NCBI RefSeq assembly: GCF_018402035.1
Contig: NZ_JAGYJN010000002.1
Span: forward strand, 62,001 to 126,000
Length of the DNA stretch: 64,000 nucleotides
Direction of reading: 5' to 3'
Source: Roseicyclus sp.
GTDB lineage: Bacteria; Pseudomonadota; Alphaproteobacteria; Rhodobacterales; Rhodobacteraceae
Part shown: positions 22,263 through 29,786 of the stretch, piece by piece
Layout: each line of letters opens with the position of its first letter
Position numbering within the stretch: the stretch's first letter is position 1
The notes under the pieces: model-generated
What the model was told of the DNA's origin: nothing
The model's database searches: none
Seen by the model: the letters and a program-made list of their open reading frames with translations, nothing else
Made by a program: the position numbers and the translations under genes

Positions 22263-23249
22263 TCAACCCGGTTGCGCAAAAGCCGCCAGCTTCGCCGCGT
22301 TTGCGGGGTCGTGGGTGAACAAGGTCAGCGTGGGCTTCTCCTGCGCCGCCCTGCGCAGCCTGTCGTAGGTGGCCAGCGTGGCCGCGCGCTGCTCGACGAT
22401 GCCGGGGATCGTGCCCTGCACCACCTGGTCGTCGTCGAAGGCCGCGTCACCCGCGAGGACGATCCTGCGCGCGCCGAGGTCGATCACGACGCTCTGGTGG
22501 CCCGCGGTATGACCCGGCGTCGCCGCCACGAAGACGTCGCCCCGCGCGGTCAGCGGCATGACCGGGCCGAACGCGTCCCGTGTCGCGCTCCTGGCGGTCT
22601 GCTGCACGCGCCCGTCCTGAGGCAGCTTCGGCAGCAGGCGGCCCGACCGCGCGGCGGGGACAAGCTCCTCGGGCGAGACCAGCAGCCGGGTCGATGCCGG
22701 CAGCGTGTCGAGGTTACCCACATGGTCGGAATGGGTGTGGGTCAACACGCAGAGGTCGATGTCAGCCATCTTGTGCCCAGTCGCGGCAACCATCGCGGGC
22801 AGATCGTTCCCCGTAGCAGCAGTCGCGTCGATGATCTTGGGGTAGATTTTCCCCATGCTCTTCGCCGCCGCACCGAAGTAATCGGGCGTCCCGAACCCCG
22901 CACTCTCGCCCGTATCGACAAGGATGCGCCGCTCTGGATGGTCGATTAGCCATGCCGTGCAATCAAGCCAGCCGGTGATCTTGCGATCTGACATCATCAC
23001 CGGGAAACGGAGCTTGTCATCCACGTAGGCCAGATCGGCAGTCAGGGCGCGGTGGCGCTCGCGGATGCGCACGACGCCGACAGGCAGGCGCCACAGCGTA
23101 ATGCCATGGCCGAGGTCATGCGCCGTCGGCGCGGGCGCGGCAGGCAGCGGCGGGCGGGGCGACCACCTTGCGATTGGCGGCCCTACGAAGGCGGTCATCA
23201 TTCTGGCGACATGGCCGAGGCGACGGGGCAGAGAGAGGGACTTGGTCAT
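22263..23249 (-). CDS. Metallo-beta-lactamase-fold hydrolase (lactonase-like)
   Basis: 328 residues from ATG 23249 (MTKSLSLPRRLGHVARMMTA). The zinc-binding HxHxDH motif is VLTHTHSDHVGN (about residue 180). A second ligand His is in ATPGHTAGHQSVV, and Asp in VLAGDAAFDDDQVV. The motif spacing is that of the family containing N-acyl-homoserine lactonases, so a lactone or ester substrate is plausible; the sequence alone does not prove it. A TetR-type gene is divergently transcribed with one palindrome between them, which suggests substrate-induced expression. Confidence 0.85.
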   Translation of the reverse strand: MTKSLSLPRRLGHVARMMTAFVGPPIARWSPRPPLPAAPAPTAHDLGHGITLWRLPVGVVRIRERHRALTADLAYVDDKLRFPVMMSDRKITGWLDCTAWLIDHPERRILVDTGESAGFGTPDYFGAAAKSMGKIYPKIIDATAATGNDLPAMVAATGHKMADIDLCVLTHTHSDHVGNLDTLPASTRLLVSPEELVPAARSGRLLPKLPQDGRVQQTARSATRDAFGPVMPLTARGDVFVAATPGHTAGHQSVVIDLGARRIVLAGDAAFDDDQVVQGTIPGIVEQRAATLATYDRLRRAAQEKPTLTLFTHDPANAAKLAAFAQPG

Positions 23250-23268
23250 TGGTCGGATTTCCACTATC

Positions 23269-23281
23269 TAAACATTGTTTA
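23269..23281. promoter_or_regulatory. Palindromic operator between MBL hydrolase and TetR genes
   Basis: TAAACA-T-TGTTTA is a perfect 13-bp palindrome in the 53-base gap between the divergent starts (23249 and 23303). It is AT-rich in a GC-rich setting. Position and symmetry are those of a TetR-family operator controlling both directions. Confidence 0.7.
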
Positions 23282-23302
23282 ATTTACGCGGAGGACAGCA
23301 CC

Positions 23303-23905
23303 TTGGATCACCCAGACCAGCAGGAAAAATCCTATCATCACGGGGATCTTCGCCGGGCGATCCTCGATGCGGCTGAACGGCGGCTCACGGAAAACGGGTT
23401 CGATGCGGTGACCATCCGCGCCTGCGCGCGCGATGCCGGCGTATCGCCAGCCGCGCCGATCCATCACTTCGGCTCGCTCAAGGGCCTGCTGAGTGCGCTT
23501 GCCGCGCGCGGCTTCGAACAACTGGTTGCAAGGCTCGACGCCGATCTGGCGACGCGCACCGAGAGTGGCCCTTCGCTGCTTGTCGGGGCCTACGTCGCTT
23601 TTGCAGTCTCCTCGCCGAGGATGTTCGACCTAATGTGGCGCGAGGACGTGCTTGATCCGGACGGTGGCGACCTGTCCTGTGCGCGCCGCGTCGCACTAGA
23701 GCGTTTGCAGGCCCACGTGAAACCGACGCAGGCGAGTGGGGATGAGCGCATCCGCGCGATCCGCGCATGGTCGCTAGCTCATGGATTGGCCACCTTGCTG
23801 CAGCACGGCCGCATGCAAAAAGCCCTCGGTGCGCCCGGATCGGCGCTGAGCACGACGCAAGACTTTGCCACGCTGGCCTATGACGACGGCTTCTCTAGCT
23901 TTTGA
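23303..23905 (+). CDS. TetR-family transcriptional regulator, TTG start
   Basis: 200 residues. The helix-turn-helix domain spans residues 10-60 (YHHGDLRRAILDAAERRLTE ... VTIRACARDAGVSPAAPIHH). A TetR_C-type ligand domain follows (SPRMFDLMWREDVLDPDGGD). No ATG lies near the domain start. TTG 23303 is chosen because GGAGG (23290-23294) stands 8 bases before it; the open frame upstream to 23168 would cross the divergent gene's promoter. Expected to repress itself and the MBL hydrolase through the palindrome at 23269. Confidence 0.9.
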   Translation: MDHPDQQEKSYHHGDLRRAILDAAERRLTENGFDAVTIRACARDAGVSPAAPIHHFGSLKGLLSALAARGFEQLVARLDADLATRTESGPSLLVGAYVAFAVSSPRMFDLMWREDVLDPDGGDLSCARRVALERLQAHVKPTQASGDERIRAIRAWSLAHGLATLLQHGRMQKALGAPGSALSTTQDFATLAYDDGFSSF

Positions 23906-24035
23906 ACGGTGATCAGAGCGTAAGAACGGCGGTCAACTACAAACGTGGCGCCGATTGGACCGAGTCACGCAGTTGGGCCCTAAACCTCCGCGTCCCGCCC
24001 AACTCATCGCTCACCCGCGAGCTCCATGCGCACCC

Positions 24036-24848
24036 TCAATGCGCGGGTATGCCGACCCCGTCCAACAGGCTCCGCCCACCATCGACCGTAATGATCTCGC
24101 CGGTCACGAACCCCGCCCCTTCGGAGGCGAGGAATTGCACCGCCCCCGTCACCTCGCGGGCGGCGGCGATGCGGCCCATCGGCGTGGATTGGCGGATTTC
24201 GTCGCGCAGCCCGTCATGCTCGGCCAAGGCGGTCTTGAGGCTATGTGACATGACCGAGCCGAACGAGACGCCATTGACCCGGATACGATGCGGCGCAAAG
24301 GCCAAGGCCAAGCTGCGCGTGGCTTGGTCAAGGGCAGAGGCCGCCACCGAATAGGCCAAAAGATCGGGGTGGCTGCGCGGGGTGGCGATGGTCGAGATAT
24401 TGATGATCGACCCAATCGCCCCCTCATCGGTGTTACCATCCGCCTCGGCCTGCGCGATCATGCGGCGTGCCACCGCTTGGCTGAGGCGCAATGCGGTCAG
24501 CATGTTTTGCTCAAGCAATGTCTCAACCGAGGTATCGGCTGGATCAAGCGGATCAGTGACCATCAATTGGCGGCTGGCATTGACCAGAATATCGATCCGG
24601 TCAAAGGCATCGACCGTGGCCGAGACAAGGTTTTCAACCGTCAGCCTTTGGCGCAGATCGCCCGAGAACCAGCGCAGATGATCTTGGTCATCGCTCATCT
24701 CGCCGCATTCATCGGTCAGCCGCGCCTTGTCGCGGTCGGCAAACATAACCTTGGCCCCGCGGTCGAGGAAGTGGCGTGCAATGGCAAGGCCCACGCCATT
24801 GGCAGCACCCGTCACAATGGCGGTCTTGCCTTGAATGGAAAGTGTCAT
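24036..24848 (-). CDS. SDR-family protein with altered catalytic motif
   Basis: 270 residues of Rossmann fold: TGAANGVGLAIARHFLDRGA (NAD(P)-binding), the LVNASRQ position where NNAG is usual, and C-terminal VTGEIITVDGGRSLLDG, typical of the FabG-like SDR group. The catalytic Y-x3-K is absent: the site reads LLAYSVAASALDQ, with Ala where Lys should be. Activity as an ordinary dehydrogenase is therefore doubtful. The frame is open and overlaps the methyltransferase stop by 4 bases (ATGA), indicating coupled translation. The open frame and coupling argue against pseudogenisation. Confidence 0.85.
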   Translation of the reverse strand: MTLSIQGKTAIVTGAANGVGLAIARHFLDRGAKVMFADRDKARLTDECGEMSDDQDHLRWFSGDLRQRLTVENLVSATVDAFDRIDILVNASRQLMVTDPLDPADTSVETLLEQNMLTALRLSQAVARRMIAQAEADGNTDEGAIGSIINISTIATPRSHPDLLAYSVAASALDQATRSLALAFAPHRIRVNGVSFGSVMSHSLKTALAEHDGLRDEIRQSTPMGRIAAAREVTGAVQFLASEGAGFVTGEIITVDGGRSLLDGVGIPAH

Positions 24849-25870
24849 CTGCTGGTCGCGTCCTTGGCTGTGGGCAGGTGGCGCTTGGGTTTCGCCGCCT
24901 CGTAGATCTTATAGCCCTCAAGCTCTCCCAACAGGCGACCGGTCCCAAAGGCCGCCTTGAGCGCGTCTTCATACGGCAAATGCCGATTTGCGACCATGAA
25001 AAATCGCCCCCGTGGGCCAAGCATCCGGGCCGCCGCGGCGATAAAGGCACGGCCCAAGGCCGGGTCGGCATGGCGCCCGATATGAAAGGGTGGGTTGGCG
25101 ACAATCGCGTCATAGGCCGCGTCTGGCTGAAAGCGGGTGACATCGGCCCAGTGAAACCGCGCGCGCGGATCGTCGATATTGGCGGCGGCGGCGGTGAGCA
25201 TGGCATAATCCGCCTCGATCAGATCAAGGGCCTCGATCCCCGCTTGTTCCGACAAGATCTCGCCCGCGACATAGCCCCACCCCGCGCCCAGATCGGCGAC
25301 GCGGCCCGCAAGCTGCGGCACAAGCGCCACCAGCAATTCCGACCCACGATCTGGGCCATCGGCAGAGAACCCGCCCGGCACGGTCAGATACCCTTCTTCG
25401 GTCTCGATCGGCTCAGTCAACCAGCCCAGCGCAGCCTCGGGCAAGTCTGCGGGGCGGTTGAGCCAAAAAAGCTTACCATGCGCCTTGGCATAGCTGCCCG
25501 CGACCTCGAAACTGGCGCGCACCGTCTTGAGGATCGCATCGATCCCCTCATCCTTTTGGCCATCGACAAGCAACAGACCGCCCGGCGCAAGCGCGCCCAA
25601 AGCGCTCACAATCGCGCCCATGGTGGCGGCCTTGGCCTTGACGATCTGCACCAAAGCCACGGCAAACTGCCCCTCATCGGGCAGATCGGGCGTCACGGAC
25701 AGCCCGCGCGCGGCCAAACGGTCATGATCGGGGGCAAAGCCCTGCACGCAATGGACATCCCCCAATGCGCCCAGATCGGCATCGCCACGCGCATGCATTA
25801 CGAGAACAGGGCCCGGGGGCAAGACAAGCTCACCCGCCTCCAAAGCAAGTATCCAACGATCAGCGGTCAT
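24845..25870 (-). CDS. Class I SAM-dependent methyltransferase, RsmC-like
   Basis: 341 residues in two halves, as in RsmC (16S rRNA m2G1207 methyltransferase): a degenerate N-terminal domain and a C-terminal catalytic domain with VADLGAGWGYVAGEI (SAM motif I, about residue 190) and the NPPFHIG motif (about residue 255), typical of N-methylation of nucleic acid bases. An rRNA guanine N2 target is the best guess. It is in one unit with the SDR-like gene downstream (ATGA overlap); clpS lies 19 bases upstream. Confidence 0.85.
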   Translation of the reverse strand: MTADRWILALEAGELVLPPGPVLVMHARGDADLGALGDVHCVQGFAPDHDRLAARGLSVTPDLPDEGQFAVALVQIVKAKAATMGAIVSALGALAPGGLLLVDGQKDEGIDAILKTVRASFEVAGSYAKAHGKLFWLNRPADLPEAALGWLTEPIETEEGYLTVPGGFSADGPDRGSELLVALVPQLAGRVADLGAGWGYVAGEILSEQAGIEALDLIEADYAMLTAAAANIDDPRARFHWADVTRFQPDAAYDAIVANPPFHIGRHADPALGRAFIAAAARMLGPRGRFFMVANRHLPYEDALKAAFGTGRLLGELEGYKIYEAAKPKRHLPTAKDATSR

Positions 25871-25889
25871 ATGGCGATGCGAGGACGGT

Positions 25890-26234
25890 TCAGTCCTCTT
25901 TCTCCATCGTGCATTGTAGCGGGTGCTGGTTGCGGCGGGCGAAATCCATCACCTGCGCCACCTTGGTTTCGGCAATCTCGTAGGAGAACACACCCACGAC
26001 GGCCACGCCCTTTTTATGCACGGTCAGCATGATCTCGACCGCGTGGCTATGGCCGATGCCAAAGAACCGCTCAAGAACATGCACGACGAATTCCATCGGC
26101 GTGTAGTCATCATTGAGCAGCAGCACCTTATACATCGGCGGGCGCTGGGTCTTTGGTTTCGTCTTGGTGATGACATTGGCATCGCCCTCGGTCTTGGGCT
26201 TGTCCGCCATCATCTGCCAGCGGTCGGTCTGCAT
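25890..26234 (-). CDS. clpS: ATP-dependent Clp protease adaptor ClpS
   Basis: Delivers N-degron substrates to ClpAP. 114 residues from ATG 26234. Disordered N-terminal tail ([20 protein letters not shown]), then the core [20 protein letters not shown], with the Asn-Asp pair that holds the substrate N-terminus, and [24 protein letters not shown] lies 6 bases before this start. Divergent from the HAD hydrolase across a 93-base gap. No clpA is in the window. Confidence 0.95.
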   Translation of the reverse strand: MQTDRWQMMADKPKTEGDANVITKTKPKTQRPPMYKVLLLNDDYTPMEFVVHVLERFFGIGHSHAVEIMLTVHKKGVAVVGVFSYEIAETKVAQVMDFARRNQHPLQCTMEKED

Positions 26235-26327
26235 CGCGTCTCCATTCCGCTCTGTTCTGCCGGGTGTCCCTTGCATGGCCACACTATATAAGCCGCAGAG
26301 CGATTCCGAAAAGAGGAGGTTTATGCC

Positions 26328-27032
26328 ATGGCCGCCGATTTGACCACTATCGGCTTTGATGCCGATGATACGCTTTGGCAAAACGAGACCTTCTTTCGCC
26401 TGACGCAAGAGCGTTTCAGCGCGCTATTGCGTGATTACGCCGAGCGTAGCCATCTCGAAGAACGCCTTCTCGCGGCCGAGCGGCGCAACCTTGGGCATTA
26501 CGGTTTTGGCATCAAGGGATTCGTTTTGTCGATGATCGAGACCGCCATCGAGGTGACCGATCGCAAGGTTCCGGCCAGCGTCATCGCGGAACTTCTCGCC
26601 GCAGGCCAAGAGATGTTGCGCCACCCGATCGAGCTCTTGCCCCATGCACGCGAGGTGGTGGCCGAGCTGTCCGCCGCGCATAGGCTGGTCTTGATCACCA
26701 AGGGCGATCTTCTCGACCAAGAACGCAAGCTTGCCCAATCGGGCTTGGGCGAGATGTTTGATGCGGTCGAGATCGTCTCGGACAAGACGCCCGCCACCTA
26801 TCACAGTGCCTTTGGTCGTCATGGCGACGGGCCGGACCGGGCGATGATGGTGGGCAATTCGATGAAATCCGATGTGCGCCCCGCACTTGAGGCCGGCGCT
26901 TTTGGGGTCTTTGTGCCGCATGGGCTGACTTGGGTGTTGGAACATGCCGAGGCACCGGTCGCGCATGCACGGTTTCATGAATTGCCCGATCTGGGTGCCT
27001 TGCCCGCACTGGTGGCCAGCCTTTCCGGCTGA
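26328..27032 (+). CDS. HAD-superfamily hydrolase
   Basis: 234 residues. The nucleophile motif [11 protein letters not shown] is at residues 8-18, motif II Ser/Thr in [13 protein letters not shown], and motif III/IV in [20 protein letters not shown] (Asp acid). Phosphatase of the haloacid dehalogenase group; substrate unknown. AGGAGG lies 7 bases before ATG 26328, a strong ribosome-binding site. The CDP-alcohol transferase starts 57 bases downstream, probably in the same transcript. Confidence 0.9.
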   Translation: MAADLTTIGFDADDTLWQNETFFRLTQERFSALLRDYAERSHLEERLLAAERRNLGHYGFGIKGFVLSMIETAIEVTDRKVPASVIAELLAAGQEMLRHPIELLPHAREVVAELSAAHRLVLITKGDLLDQERKLAQSGLGEMFDAVEIVSDKTPATYHSAFGRHGDGPDRAMMVGNSMKSDVRPALEAGAFGVFVPHGLTWVLEHAEAPVAHARFHELPDLGALPALVASLSG

Positions 27033-27089
27033 CGAGGATGTGCGCCGCGAGCAATTGACCCGCGCGTGCGCAAGCGCCAAAGCTGCAGC

Positions 27090-27758
27090 ATGTTTGACGC
27101 CGCACTCCTCCCCCTCCAACGTCGCCTCTTGGCCTCTCCGGGCCGCTATTTCGCCGCGCGCGGGGTGCGCGCCGACCAGATCACGCTTGTGGGCTGTGCC
27201 ATCGGCTTGGCGGCCGCGGGCGCAGCGGCGCTGGGGCTTTATTGGCTGGCGTTCTTGGGTCTGGCCTTCAACCGTTTGGCCGACGGGCTGGATGGGGCAG
27301 TGGCGCGTGAAACGGGGCCAAGTGATCGCGGTGCCTTTCTCGACATCACGCTCGATTTCGTCTTTTACGCGGGTTTTCCCTTGGGTTTCGTGCTGGCCGA
27401 TCCGGGTGCCAATGCGCTGGCTGGTGCCGTGCTGATCGCAAGCTTCATTTTATCGGGCACATCATTTCTGGCCTTTGCCGTGATCGCGGCCAAACGCGGG
27501 CTAAGCGCCGATGATTACCCGACCAAGGGGATCTTCTATCTTGGCGGGCTGACCGAAGGGGCTGAAACCATCGCGGTCTTCGCGTTGTTTTGCTTGTTTC
27601 CAGCAGCGTTCCCGTGGCTTGCGCTGATCTTTGCCTTAGCCTGCGCGATCACCGGGGTGACACGGCTTGTCACAGCTTGGCATGTGTTTGGGACCGAGCC
27701 GTTTTCCGCACGGAAAACGGGCGGGAAAACCCGGGTTTTCCCAAACGAAAACCTCTAG
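27090..27758 (+). CDS. CDP-alcohol phosphatidyltransferase family protein
   Basis: 222 residues from ATG 27090 with five to six membrane helices and the family motif read as LADGLDGAVARETGPSDRGA then FLDITLDF (D-G-x2-A-R-x8-G-x3-D-x3-D, about residues 65-90). Transfers a phosphatidyl group from CDP-diacylglycerol to an alcohol at the inner membrane; which alcohol is not clear. The last 20 or so codons (SARKTGGKTRVFPNENL) are encoded by palindromic DNA, so the native C-terminus may have been extended by a repeat insertion. It is convergent with the COQ9 gene, 36 bases away. Confidence 0.88.
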   Translation: MFDAALLPLQRRLLASPGRYFAARGVRADQITLVGCAIGLAAAGAAALGLYWLAFLGLAFNRLADGLDGAVARETGPSDRGAFLDITLDFVFYAGFPLGFVLADPGANALAGAVLIASFILSGTSFLAFAVIAAKRGLSADDYPTKGIFYLGGLTEGAETIAVFALFCLFPAAFPWLALIFALACAITGVTRLVTAWHVFGTEPFSARKTGGKTRVFPNENL

Positions 27759-27789
27759 GTTTTCGCCGCGGAAATCTTGAGATTTCCGC
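27699..27789. repeat. Four consecutive perfect palindromes
   Basis: Exact inverted repeats follow one another: 27699-27720 (10-bp arms, loop CA), 27723-27742 (10-bp arms, no loop), 27746-27765 (9-bp arms, loop CT) and 27768-27789 (10-bp arms, loop TG). The arms differ, but each carries a run of A or T flanked by G/C (for example CGGAAAAC, GGGAAAACCC, CGAAAACCT, GCGGAAATCT). They span the 3' end of the phosphatidyltransferase gene and the gap to the convergent COQ9 gene. A shared terminator is one role, but four cruciform-capable units with 0-2 base loops exceed that need. Confidence 0.9.
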
Positions 27790-27794
27790 CCCCC

Positions 27795-28481
27795 CTAGCG
27801 CCGCCAACGGCCCGGCAAATCCGCGGGGGCCGCACCCGGCGCCTTGATTTTTGCAGCCAGCCACTCTGGCCCCGCCATGAGCGGCCCCAAGATCTTGCTC
27901 TCGCGCACGGCCTTTTTCGCGCGTTCGATCTGCATCACATCGTCGATGCGACGCTCGAGGAATGCCCAGCTTGCGCTGTGATCCATCGACTGATCGCCCA
28001 ACCAATAAAGCACGGTGGCCGAATAAACCCCCGAGAGCGTCGCGCGCTTGGTGTACCAATTCAGATCGTCCGATGTATCGCCCAAGGCGGTCCAGATCGC
28101 ATCCGCCGTCTGCCACAGCGCCTTGGCCCCGTCGGCGGCATGGATCGGCAGCGCAAACAGCGTAACGCCCCGGCGCACCGCCTCCTTGTCATGTTCGACC
28201 AGTTCCAACCTTGTGCGAATCGCAAAGGCCACCCGGTCCGAATAGCGCAGCGCGCCCAGATCGGTTTCGGCCAGACGCGCCACCATGGCGGCATCACCTT
28301 GCGCGTGAAAGGCCAAGGCCAGATCGACCGCCCCGCGCGCAAACAGCGCGCGCGCCTCGGGCAAACTTAGCCCCGCATCATGGGCTGCGGCGCGAAAACT
28401 TGCCTCTGACCAGCCATCAAAGGGCACATGCATCAGCGCCGCGGCAATCATCGCAGCTTTGGGATCGGTGCTGTCGGACAT
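27795..28481 (-). CDS. COQ9-family ubiquinone biosynthesis protein
   Basis: 228 residues. A TetR-like N-terminal fold (MIAAALMHVPFDGWSEASFR then AAAHDAGLSLPEARALF) and the COQ9 C-terminal signature LNWYTKRATLSGVYSATVLY, WLGDQSMDHSASWAFLERRI. COQ9 binds lipids and presents quinone intermediates to COQ7 in mitochondria; alphaproteobacterial homologues are assumed to act alike. Complete. Divergent from rpsU across about 117 bases that hold the rpsU promoter; convergent with the phosphatidyltransferase. Confidence 0.9.
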   Translation of the reverse strand: MSDSTDPKAAMIAAALMHVPFDGWSEASFRAAAHDAGLSLPEARALFARGAVDLALAFHAQGDAAMVARLAETDLGALRYSDRVAFAIRTRLELVEHDKEAVRRGVTLFALPIHAADGAKALWQTADAIWTALGDTSDDLNWYTKRATLSGVYSATVLYWLGDQSMDHSASWAFLERRIDDVMQIERAKKAVRESKILGPLMAGPEWLAAKIKAPGAAPADLPGRWRR

Positions 28482-28516
28482 GGTTTGGCCCTTTCAAAAG
28501 CATCTTGCGCGAACAG

Positions 28517-28545
28517 TAGACAAGATAGGGGGGCTTTGCTATACG
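28517..28545 (+). promoter_or_regulatory. Probable sigma-70 promoter of rpsU
   Basis: TAGACA (28517-28522) and TATACG (28540-28545) with 17 bases between them match -35/-10 boxes at 5 of 6 and 4 of 6 positions. Transcription would start near 28552, leaving a leader of about 47 bases before the rpsU ATG. Based on box match and spacing only. Confidence 0.55.
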
Positions 28546-28598
28546 GCCACCTCCTGCACTCAAATGCAACTTTAACTTAGGAAGGTGGTGACACCAGA

Positions 28599-28805
28599 AT
28601 GCAGGTTAGTGTTCGCGACAACAACGTCGATCAAGCGCTCCGGGCTCTGAAGAAGAAACTTCAGCGCGAAGGCGTTTTTCGGGAAATGAAGCTCAAGCAA
28701 CATTTCGAAAAGCCCTCCGTGAAAAAAGCGCGCGAGAAGGCCGAGGCCGTACGCCGTGCCCGTAAGCTGGCGCGTAAAAAGGCGCAGCGCGAAGGTATGC
28801 TCTAA
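28599..28805 (+). CDS. rpsU: 30S ribosomal protein S21
   Basis: 68 residues, highly basic: [20 protein letters not shown] onward, ending [14 protein letters not shown], the exact alphaproteobacterial S21 form. Sits on the small-subunit platform and helps initiation. Its own promoter lies upstream and an intrinsic terminator downstream, so it is a single-gene unit here, unlike the rpsU-dnaG arrangement of enterobacteria. Confidence 0.98.
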   Translation: MQVSVRDNNVDQALRALKKKLQREGVFREMKLKQHFEKPSVKKAREKAEAVRRARKLARKKAQREGML

Positions 28806-28841
28806 GGCTTGCCTGATCGGTCACGCGATCCAAAAAGAAAT

Positions 28842-28877
28842 AAACCCCCGCGGCTCGGCCACGGGGGTTTTGTTTTG
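28842..28877 (+). terminator. Rho-independent terminator after rpsU
   Basis: AAACCCCCG pairs with CGGGGGTTT around an 11-base loop that has an inner GG/CC pair, followed by TGTTTTG. It starts 36 bases after the rpsU stop. Confidence 0.92.
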
Positions 28878-28897
28878 TCTGGTGCGTGACCGCGCGT

Positions 28898-29548
28898 TCA
28901 GTTGCCAGCGGCCACCGCAGCGGCGATCTGACGGCTCAATTCAGCGCGCGCCTGCGCTTGCAGCAGTTCCAGATTGTCATCGGCATCCGTGTCATAGATG
29001 CGGCTTTCGCGTACACCGTCTAAGCGTCCGAATTGTTCCATCGTGCGGATGGGAAACCAATTTGCGGTGATCGCTTCAAACCCCGGCGTGTCGCCCAGCA
29101 CCCGGCTGATCGACAGCGAACAGCGCGCGGGCGGCACCGCACCATGCGCCTGCACCGCCGCGATCAAGCTTGCGGCGGTCTCGGGGCTGACCTCCAACTC
29201 TTGGACGACGATGTGATAGGTCTCACGCGCGTGGTAATCGGTGTAGAACTGCAAGAATTGCGGGGTCATGCCATAAAGCACATCGTTACGCTCGGGGATC
29301 ATCGGGTGATACCAGCTTCCCGCCGGATCAAAGAGCACACGCTCAGCGCCATCGATCATCAAGGCAGAATGACCGCCACGCCCGTCGCGGTTGGACACCA
29401 TCGTCATCAGGGTCAGCGTCGCTGGCCCCGTTGGGCGGTAATTCGCGGCGCTAACAAATGTGTCAGGTGCCCAGACCTCTTCGGCCACGCAGCCACCAAG
29501 CGCGCTGACCATCGCCAGCGCGGCCGCGATGCGTAGCAAGGGCTTCAT
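28898..29548 (-). CDS. Putative lipoprotein, unknown function
   Basis: 216 residues from ATG 29548: MKPLLRIAAALAMVSALGGC, with a lipobox LGGC at about residues 17-20. The mature protein contains LTLMTMVSNRDGRGGHSALM then IDGAERVLFDPAGSW, a segment with a His and a Ser that could be catalytic, but I recognise no family. Its start overlaps the stop of the oxidase subunit IV gene (ATGA), so it is translated with it. A role at the periplasmic face is inferred from the lipid anchor. Confidence 0.78.
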   Translation of the reverse strand: MKPLLRIAAALAMVSALGGCVAEEVWAPDTFVSAANYRPTGPATLTLMTMVSNRDGRGGHSALMIDGAERVLFDPAGSWYHPMIPERNDVLYGMTPQFLQFYTDYHARETYHIVVQELEVSPETAASLIAAVQAHGAVPPARCSLSISRVLGDTPGFEAITANWFPIRTMEQFGRLDGVRESRIYDTDADDNLELLQAQARAELSRQIAAAVAAGN

Positions 29549-29685
29549 CGAAAGAAAATCGCCAACACAATGACGATGGCGATCGAGATAAGGCCAACAT
29601 TGACGCTCATCCGCATAAAGCCCGCAAAGGTCTTTTCCTGCTCGCTGATGTCCATCTCGCCGTGCTTGTGGTCTTGATCGGCCAT
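29545..29685 (-). CDS. aa3-type cytochrome c oxidase subunit IV
   Basis: 46 residues: MADQDHKHGEMDISEQEKTF, AGFMRMSVNVG, then one membrane helix (LISIAIVIVLAIFFR). This matches the single-helix subunit IV of Paracoccus/Rhodobacter aa3 cytochrome c oxidase, which binds at the complex periphery. ATG 29685 is the only start that gives the charged N-terminal segment. The main oxidase genes are not in the window. Overlaps the lipoprotein start by four bases. Confidence 0.85.
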   Translation of the reverse strand: MADQDHKHGEMDISEQEKTFAGFMRMSVNVGLISIAIVIVLAIFFR

Positions 29686-29786
29686 ATCGTGTTGTCTCCG
29701 GTCTGGGTAAGGCAATGCTTTGACCGGGCAATACCGCATTCCAACGGCTCTGTCAGCCCATCGCGGATCGGGCACTGCGCCGCAGG

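Noticed and set aside
22263-23905. Horizontally acquired toxin-antitoxin or defence module
   Set aside because: The two genes are a plain metallo-beta-lactamase-fold hydrolase and its TetR regulator; no toxin, nuclease or phage gene is present.
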